Below are positions 6,131-10,855 of a stretch of DNA of 10,855 bases, piece by piece; the stretch's first letter is position 1, and each line of letters starts with the position of its first letter. The notes beneath the pieces are model-generated. The model was not told the origin of the DNA and made no database searches. It saw only the letters and a program-made list of their open reading frames with translations. The stretch spans positions 1 through 10,855 of the forward strand of contig CAYLOC010000108.1 of assembly GCA_964385195.1 (NCBI GenBank), in the 5' to 3' direction. The position numbers and the translations under genes are program-made. Source of the DNA: CAYLOC01 sp964385195 (GTDB lineage: Bacteria > Actinomycetota > Actinomycetes > Propionibacteriales > Nocardioidaceae).

Positions 6131-7705
6131 GTGAGGCAAGACCCCGCCCGGGGCGCGCTGAACGCCCGGCAGCGAACCCGCGACCTCGACCGGTTGCAGG
6201 AGCACCCGTACGTCGACGTGCTGGTCGTCGGCGGTGGCGTCACCGGTGCGGGGGTTGCGCTGGACGCCGTCACGCGGGGACTGTCGGTGCTGCTGGTGGA
6301 GGAGCACGACCTGGCGTGGGGCACGAGCCGGTTCTCCTCCAAGCTCGTGCACGGCGGGCTGCGCTACCTCAAGGGCGGCCACTTTCCCATCGCGGCCGAG
6401 AGCGCGGCCGAGCGCGGGATCCTGATGGAGCACACCGCGCCACACTTGGCGCGTCCGCTGCCCACGATCCTTCCGCTGTACCCGGCGACCGGTCGGCGTA
6501 CCGAGGTGGTGACGCGGACCGGGCTGGCCGTGGCCGACGGGCTGCGGATCGGCGCGCGTACCAGGGGAAGCCTGTTGCCACGGGCGCGGCGGGTGGCCTC
6601 GGCGGAGGTGCTGCACCGGGCGCCGGCGCTGCGGCGGGACGGGCTGCGCGGCGGTTTTTGTTACTGGGACGGGCAGCTGGAAGACGACGCGCGGCTGGTG
6701 GTCACGCTGGCGCGCACGGCGGCGGCGTACGGCGCCACGGTCCTGACCCGCTGCACCGCTCGGCACATCGACGGCCGCAGCGCGGTGCTGTACGACGGGA
6801 TCGGCGGTGGGGCGTTCAGCGTCACCGCCGGCGCGGTGGTCAACGCGACCGGGGTGTGGGCGAGCCGGCTCGTCGACGGGATCACGCTCCACCCCAGCCG
6901 CGGGAGCCACCTGGTGCTGCCGGCGGAGCGGCTGCGGAACCTGCGGACGTCGTTCGCGGTGCCGGTGCCGGGTGGTCACAACCAGTACGTGTTCGTGCTG
7001 CCGGAGCCGTCGGGGCGGGTCTACGTCGGGATCACCGACGTCCCGGCGGAGTCCCCGGCCGCACTGTCCGAGCCACCGCAGCCGAGCGAGGAGGAGGTCA
7101 CGTTCCTGCTCGACGTGCTCAACGACGTTCTCGCTGACCCGGTGTCACGCTCGGATGTGATCGGGTCCTTCGCCGGGTTGCGGCCGCTGATCGAGACGGG
7201 CCGCCACAGCACGGGAGCGGAGACGGCGGACCTGTCCCGCCGGCACGTCGTACACACCTCCCGCGACGGCGTGGTCACCGTGGTCGGCGGCAAGCTGACG
7301 ACGTACCGGCGGATGGCCGAGGACGCGGTCGACGTGGCGGTGTCGTTGCGGGGGTTGGATGCGGGGCGGTGCCGGACCCGGCGGCTCCCGCTGCTCGGTG
7401 CCGCTACCCGGGTGAAGCTGGGGCACGTCCATGCGTCGGCGCGGCTGGTGGCGCGGTACGGCACCGAGGCGCTGGCGGTGATCGCCGAGGCGGGCGGTGA
7501 CGCGGAGCTGTTGCAGCCGGTGGCGCCGGGGGTGGACACGATTCCCGCGGAGCTGCTGTTCGCGATCCGGCACGAGGCGGCGCTGGATGCGGCCGACCTG
7601 CTGGATCGGCGTACCCGGATCGGCCTGGTGCCGTCAGAGGCCGCGGCGGCGAAGGGCGCTGTGCAGCAGGCCCTGGACCGTTGTGCGGACCTGCTGCATC
7701 AGTGA
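6131..7705 (+). CDS. glpD: Glycerol-3-phosphate dehydrogenase (FAD-dependent, aerobic type)
   Basis: This membrane-associated flavoenzyme oxidises sn-glycerol 3-phosphate to dihydroxyacetone phosphate and passes electrons to the quinone pool. The 524-residue protein has the N-terminal Rossmann motif VVGGGVTGAGVALDA (32-46) ending in the acidic residue of LLVEEHD, then the GlpD signature GTSRFSSKLVHGGLRYL. Near the end of the oxidoreductase domain are AGLRPLI and GGKLTTYRRMAEDAVD, and a C-terminal helical domain follows. Length is normal for the family (about 500-580). The frame stays open far upstream, but the GTG at 6131 is chosen: it lies seven bases after a TACAGT -10, and the upstream extension is antisense to the flavoprotein gene. 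Its last 72 bases overlap the 3' end of the convergent phosphatase gene. No glycerol kinase or facilitator is adjacent in the window. The function call is firm; the start is inferred. Confidence 0.94.
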   Translation: MRQDPARGALNARQRTRDLDRLQEHPYVDVLVVGGGVTGAGVALDAVTRGLSVLLVEEHDLAWGTSRFSSKLVHGGLRYLKGGHFPIAAESAAERGILMEHTAPHLARPLPTILPLYPATGRRTEVVTRTGLAVADGLRIGARTRGSLLPRARRVASAEVLHRAPALRRDGLRGGFCYWDGQLEDDARLVVTLARTAAAYGATVLTRCTARHIDGRSAVLYDGIGGGAFSVTAGAVVNATGVWASRLVDGITLHPSRGSHLVLPAERLRNLRTSFAVPVPGGHNQYVFVLPEPSGRVYVGITDVPAESPAALSEPPQPSEEEVTFLLDVLNDVLADPVSRSDVIGSFAGLRPLIETGRHSTGAETADLSRRHVVHTSRDGVVTVVGGKLTTYRRMAEDAVDVAVSLRGLDAGRCRTRRLPLLGAATRVKLGHVHASARLVARYGTEALAVIAEAGGDAELLQPVAPGVDTIPAELLFAIRHEAALDAADLLDRRTRIGLVPSEAAAAKGAVQQALDRCADLLHQ

Positions 7706-9397
7706 CGCCCGGCGACCGCCGCTGTGTTCGTCGATGGTGAAGTCGGCGACCGTGCGCGTGTACGGCGATGCGGTCCCGTCCTCGTGTGCGGTCTCCCATA
7801 GCAGCTCGATCCGTTTGCCGTGGACGGTCAGCGTGGCGAGGTTGTTATCGGTCCAGGGGCCGCGCACGATCCGCCAGTGCAGGGGCGCGGCGGGGAGCCG
7901 GGCGGTGCAGCTGAGGAAGCGCCCGATGGCGGCGACGACCGGTGAGGTGGTGTATCGGACGAGGCGGCGGTACGTCGAGGGGAGCGGGTTGCGCACCGGG
8001 GAGCAGACCGCCTGCACCACGCGGCTCGCCGTACCGCCCCAGGTGCGCGCGGTGTCGACGTCGGCCACATAGGAATGGTGGACGTCGCCGGAGAGGAACG
8101 TGATGGTCGCCGGTGCCGGTCCACGCTGTCCGGTGGCGAGTTCGCCGAGGATCGTGGCCACGTTGACGAAACCGGTCTGGAAGGCCGCCCAGTGCTCCAG
8201 GTCGATGGCTCGCCGTACCCGTTCGCCCCATGCCATGAGACCGCGGCCGTAGGCGCCGTCGGCGACAGCCTCGTTCCAGGCCTCGACGTAGTGCAGGCCC
8301 CGGGCGAGGAGGTAGGGCAGGGACGTCCCGACCAGGAAGTGCTCCGGGCCGCCCTGCAGCTGCCGGTCGAGCCACGCCATCTCGGTCGCGTCGAGGATGG
8401 AGCGCTCTTGTGGCGTGAGGCAGCGGGAGGCACGGGAGTCCACCATGACCAGGCGGGTGCGGCCGAGGTCGCGGGTGTAGCTCCACCGGTAGCTGTCGGA
8501 GTGCGCGTCTGCCGTTGCGGCGAGCGCGTCCAGTACGGCGGTGATGTCCGGCTCTTCGTTGTCGGCGCGGTGGCCGTCGGCGATGTGTCGCCAGACCGGG
8601 TCGGCGGCGCGTTCGTCCGGGGAGAGGTTGCCGGCGTGCTGGTAGACCCAGTACGACCCGAGGCCACCCACGATGCGGTCGTGCCACCACGGCAGCGTCG
8701 TGATCTCTTGGCGCCAGGAGTAGGACGTGTCCCAGTCGTCGCGGATGTCGTGGTCGTCGAAGATCATCGCCGTGGGGAGGGTGGAGAGTAGCCACCGCAC
8801 GGTCGGCTCTTCCCACGCCAGCCGGTACAGGTGGCAGTACTCCTCGAAGTCCTTGATCTCCAGGCCCGGTGGCTGGTTCGGGTCCCGCCGCGAGCGGATG
8901 AACTGTTGCATCTGCGGTGACGTCTCGTCCGCGTAGACCTGGTCACCGAGGAACAGCAGCAGGTCCGGCCACGGGTCGCGTTCGCCGGAGGCCATGTGGT
9001 GCGCGTAGGCGGTCAGCGCGTCGGTGCCGAAGTCGCGGTTTCCCTGGCCCCCCTGTGCGGCACTGACGCGACACGAGCCGAACGCGATCCGCGGGCCGCG
9101 GGCGAGATCCAGGGTGGCGATGCGGCTCGGCGGGTACGGCGAGTCCGGCGGCGGCCAGACCGGTTCGCCGTCGACCTCGACGGTGTACTCGTGGACAGAT
9201 CCCCGGCGCAGGCCGTCGATGTCGACGAGTGCGTAGTGGTGCCCGTGCGCCGCGAAGGTGCCCGCGGACCAGTCCCGGTCGTCGCACCGGACCGTGACCT
9301 GCGCGGCTTCGACGGTCTCGACCCAGACCGTGGCCGTGGTTTCGTCGACGTATCGCACCAGTGGGCCGAGCCGGAGCGGTCCCTCGTCGAGGTTCAT
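7634..9397 (-). CDS. PhoD-like metallophosphatase (alkaline phosphatase D family), cytoplasmic type
   Basis: A 587-residue member of the PhoD-like phosphodiesterase/phosphatase group. A short beta-rich N-terminal domain (about 1-100, LRLGPLVRYVDETTATVWVET) precedes the metallophosphatase core: FGSC (106-109), FLGDQVYADE (149-158), FDDHDIRDDW (213-222), VDSRASR (319-325) and LSGDVHHSYVADV (435-447). These metal-binding aspartates, asparagine/histidines and the cysteine in FGSC are characteristic of PhoD. Classical PhoD is exported by Tat; this protein begins directly with the N-terminal domain and has no twin-arginine or Sec signal, so it probably acts inside the cell on an unknown phosphoester. 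The frame extends upstream to 9550, but the ATG at 9397 fits: TACGGT lies exactly six bases upstream, and the extension would be antisense to the ABC transporter gene. The C terminus (from about residue 565) is encoded opposite the end of glpD. The substrate is not evident. Confidence 0.9.
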   Translation of the reverse strand: MNLDEGPLRLGPLVRYVDETTATVWVETVEAAQVTVRCDDRDWSAGTFAAHGHHYALVDIDGLRRGSVHEYTVEVDGEPVWPPPDSPYPPSRIATLDLARGPRIAFGSCRVSAAQGGQGNRDFGTDALTAYAHHMASGERDPWPDLLLFLGDQVYADETSPQMQQFIRSRRDPNQPPGLEIKDFEEYCHLYRLAWEEPTVRWLLSTLPTAMIFDDHDIRDDWDTSYSWRQEITTLPWWHDRIVGGLGSYWVYQHAGNLSPDERAADPVWRHIADGHRADNEEPDITAVLDALAATADAHSDSYRWSYTRDLGRTRLVMVDSRASRCLTPQERSILDATEMAWLDRQLQGGPEHFLVGTSLPYLLARGLHYVEAWNEAVADGAYGRGLMAWGERVRRAIDLEHWAAFQTGFVNVATILGELATGQRGPAPATITFLSGDVHHSYVADVDTARTWGGTASRVVQAVCSPVRNPLPSTYRRLVRYTTSPVVAAIGRFLSCTARLPAAPLHWRIVRGPWTDNNLATLTVHGKRIELLWETAHEDGTASPYTRTVADFTIDEHSGGRRASLMQQVRTTVQGLLHSALRRRGL

Positions 9398-9403
9398 GTC
9401 CAG

Positions 9404-9409
9404 ACCGTA
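9404..9409 (-). promoter_or_regulatory. -10 element of the PhoD-like phosphatase gene (leaderless)
   Basis: On the minus strand TACGGT is followed by six bases (CTGGAC) and the ATG at 9397. The transcript would begin at the start codon. No Shine-Dalgarno sequence precedes this ATG. Confidence 0.5.
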
Positions 9410-9469
9410 CCCGGAGCACGGCCGACCGATCCCGTGAACGTGATCAAGCCGAACAACGCGTCGGTGAGC

Positions 9470-9475
9470 GATGAT
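9470..9475 (+). promoter_or_regulatory. -10 element of the fetA gene (leaderless)
   Basis: GATGAT (four of six matches to TATAAT) is followed by GTGGGC and the GTG at 9482. There is no clear ribosome site and no convincing -35. I saw no DtxR/IdeR-type iron box in the 84-base intergenic stretch 9398-9481, and nothing else recognisable there. Confidence 0.4.
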
Positions 9476-9481
9476 GTGGGC

Positions 9482-10105
9482 GTGACTGATCGCACCGTGG
9501 AGTTGCAAGACATCATGGTCGAGCGCGATGGACGGCGCATCCTCGACCACTTCAGCGCCATGTTCAAGGCGGCGGCGATCACGGTGGTCGCAGGGCCGTC
9601 CGGCAGCGGCAAGACAACCATGCTGCGGCTGGTGAACCGGCTCGACGTACCCGACTCAGGTGTGGTGAGGTACAGCGGTCGTTCCGTCGACGACTGGGAC
9701 GTGCAGGAGCTGCGACGCCGCGTGGGGATGGTGTTCCAGCAGCCGACAGCGTTCCCGGGGACCGTGCGAACCAACCTGGAGGTAAGCGGCAAGCGCGGCG
9801 ACGCGGCGTACCGAAGTGCCCTGGAGCAGGCAGCGTTACCAGCGGCCATGTTGGAGCGTGACACCGCAGACCTGTCCGGAGGTGAGCTGCAGCGGGTGTG
9901 CCTCGCGCGGACGTTGGTGACCGAACCGGACGCGTTGTTGTTGGATGAGCCGACAGCGAGCCTCGATGAACAGACGGCCCGAGCCTTCGAGGATGCGGCG
10001 CGGGCACTGCGCGACGACGGGCGCACCATTATCTGGGTCACCCACGACCGGGCACAGCTGGAGCGGGTGGCCGATGCCTTGGTGGAGATGGAGGAACAGT
10101 CATGA
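9482..10105 (+). CDS. fetA: FetA-type ABC transporter ATP-binding subunit (iron export)
   Basis: A 207-residue nucleotide-binding domain. All ABC motifs are present: Walker A GPSGSGKTT (38-46), Q-loop FQQP (Q86), signature LSGGELQR (131-138), Walker B ALLLDE (151-156), D-loop SLD (160-162) and switch histidine H188 in VTHD. By itself the family would be ambiguous, but the next gene is a clear FetB/UPF0014 permease that overlaps it by the ATGA junction (10102-10105), which identifies the pair as FetAB. In E. coli this complex exports iron and protects against oxidative stress. The GTG at 9482 was chosen because the upstream frame is antisense to the phosphatase gene and a GATGAT -10 lies six bases before it. 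A second in-frame GTG five codons later is possible. The protein is slightly shorter than E. coli FetA. Confidence 0.88.
   Translation: MTDRTVELQDIMVERDGRRILDHFSAMFKAAAITVVAGPSGSGKTTMLRLVNRLDVPDSGVVRYSGRSVDDWDVQELRRRVGMVFQQPTAFPGTVRTNLEVSGKRGDAAYRSALEQAALPAAMLERDTADLSGGELQRVCLARTLVTEPDALLLDEPTASLDEQTARAFEDAARALRDDGRTIIWVTHDRAQLERVADALVEMEEQS
10090..10096 (+). promoter_or_regulatory. Ribosome binding site of fetB
   Basis: GGAGGAA near the end of fetA lies five bases before the ATG at 10102. Together with the ATGA overlap it shows that fetA and fetB are one transcription unit with coupled translation. Confidence 0.7.
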
Positions 10106-10855
10106 TCTCATGGGTCGGGCTTGGCCTGTCGATGGTGTTGGTGGCGGTGGCTGCGGCGTTGTCGCTGGTACTGCGCTTACGCCTGGAGAACGACATCGTC
10201 ATCGCGTCGGTGCGGATGGGGATCCAGTTGGCGATCGTAGGCGGCTTACTGACCCTGGTGATCTCGCCGGACCGCTCGATCTGGTGGTCGTGGTTGTGGG
10301 TGGCGCTGATGGTGGCCTACGCCGCGGACGTGGCGGCTCGCCGGGCGCCGCAGGTGCCGGGGCTGCGGTGGTTCGCCCTGGGGGCGTTCGGCGTCGCATC
10401 GGTAGTCACAATGAGCGTGTTGTTCGGGTTACAGGTGTTCCCCATGACCGGGCGGACCGTGGTGCCACTCGCGGGGATGATGGTCGGCAACTCGATGACG
10501 GCGACCGTCCTGGCAGGTCGTCGCGTGATCGAAGAGATCGGGGACAAACGGGCCCAGGTGGAGGCTCGTCTGGCGCTTGGGCTCGACCCAACGGCTACTG
10601 CCCGACCGTACGTGCGCAACGCACTTCGGTCCGCGCTCCTTCCGCAGATCGAGAAGACCAAGGCGACCGGCATCGTGTTCCTGCCCGGCGCGATGACCGG
10701 CCTGATCTTGGCGGGCGCAAGTCCGGTAGACGCGGTGATCGTACAGGCGGTCGTGATGTTCCTCGTCTTGGCAGCGGCCGCCACCACCACGGTCGTCGTG
10801 GCCTTGGGCGCCGCACGGCAGCTGTTTACCCCCGACCAGCGACTCAACCTCTCCA
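10102..10855 (+). CDS. fetB: FetB-type ABC transporter permease (UPF0014), cut by the window end
   Basis: The visible 251 residues form a polytopic membrane protein with about seven hydrophobic segments (roughly 3-25, 33-54, 61-77, 89-112, 119-137, 189-206 and 210-238). Family landmarks are the VRMGIQL segment after helix 1 (37-43), GMMVGNSMTAT (125-135), the cytoplasmic coupling region EARLALGLDPTATARPYVRNALRSALLPQIE (154-184), and GIVFLPGAMTGLILAGASPVDAV (190-212). Most homologues read MMTGQILAG where this one has AMTGLILAG. Homologues are about 260 residues, so only the last few residues are missing. It would form the membrane channel with FetA, moving iron (or another metal) out of the cytoplasm. 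The substrate is inferred from the E. coli pair. No stop codon is reached before 10855. Confidence 0.88.
   Translation, partial: MISWVGLGLSMVLVAVAAALSLVLRLRLENDIVIASVRMGIQLAIVGGLLTLVISPDRSIWWSWLWVALMVAYAADVAARRAPQVPGLRWFALGAFGVASVVTMSVLFGLQVFPMTGRTVVPLAGMMVGNSMTATVLAGRRVIEEIGDKRAQVEARLALGLDPTATARPYVRNALRSALLPQIEKTKATGIVFLPGAMTGLILAGASPVDAVIVQAVVMFLVLAAAATTTVVVALGAARQLFTPDQRLNLS

Noticed and set aside
8996..9481. Upstream extension of the fetA reading frame
   Set aside because: It is antisense to the phosphatase gene and carries no ABC-family features; the domain begins after 9482.
9398..9481. DtxR/IdeR-type iron box ahead of fetA
   Set aside because: No 19-bp TTAGGTTAG-like palindrome could be found; only the short TGATCA at 9441-9446 is symmetric.
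9398..9550. 51-residue N-terminal extension of the phosphatase
   Set aside because: It overlaps fetA antisense, has no signal-peptide character, and the ATG at 9397 has a well-placed TACGGT.
1..10855. Mobile elements, CRISPR arrays, phage or defence genes, tRNA/rRNA, riboswitches
   Set aside because: No terminal repeats, transposase motifs, spaced direct repeats, integrases or recognisable RNA folds were seen; all space is filled by metabolic, transport and regulatory genes.

Overview
The window is chromosomal DNA from a high-GC Gram-positive bacterium (Actinomycetota). Three things point there: very GC-rich coding DNA, frequent GTG starts, and several genes whose start codon lies 6-7 bases after a TANNNT-like -10 hexamer with no ribosome binding site. 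That last pattern is typical of leaderless actinobacterial transcripts. The genus cannot be told from the sequence. The window holds nine genes packed tightly. No gene-free stretch exceeds 84 bases. I saw no tRNA, rRNA, insertion sequence, CRISPR array or phage gene.

Layout. (1) 1-2940, minus strand: a beta-ketoacyl-ACP synthase II paralogue followed, 3 bases after its stop, by an acyl-CoA synthetase; the two are probably co-translated. (2) 2941-3020: a short gap with three consecutive palindromes. (3) 3021-4450: a zinc-type cation diffusion facilitator (minus) facing away from an ArsR/SmtB metal sensor (plus). A 22-bp inverted repeat sits between them. The pair has the architecture of a czrA/czrB zinc-efflux switch. 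(4) 4457-4508: a long inverted repeat between convergent genes. (5) 4504-7705: an alkyl-DHAP-synthase-like flavoprotein (minus) and a glycerol-3-phosphate dehydrogenase (plus), diverging from only 19 bases. (6) 7634-9397, minus: a PhoD-type metallophosphatase without a signal peptide, whose 3' end overlaps the end of glpD by 72 bases tail to tail. (7) 9482-10855, plus: FetA/FetB iron-export-type ABC transporter; fetB runs off the window edge.

How the genes may work together. Two metal-efflux modules (Zn-type CDF with its sensor; FetAB) flank a glycerol-phosphate/lipid block. GlpD makes dihydroxyacetone phosphate, and acyl-DHAP is the classical substrate of the AGPS family, so the divergent pair may share a metabolic theme. 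That is inference. The synthase/acyl-CoA ligase pair suggests a dedicated fatty-acyl task, but no acyl carrier protein or tailoring enzyme is visible.

I did not find a clearly new defence or mobile system. The most interesting signals are regulatory: a very compact metal-responsive divergent promoter, a symmetric bidirectional promoter between the flavoprotein gene and glpD, and a repeated leaderless promoter pattern that changes several start-codon choices.
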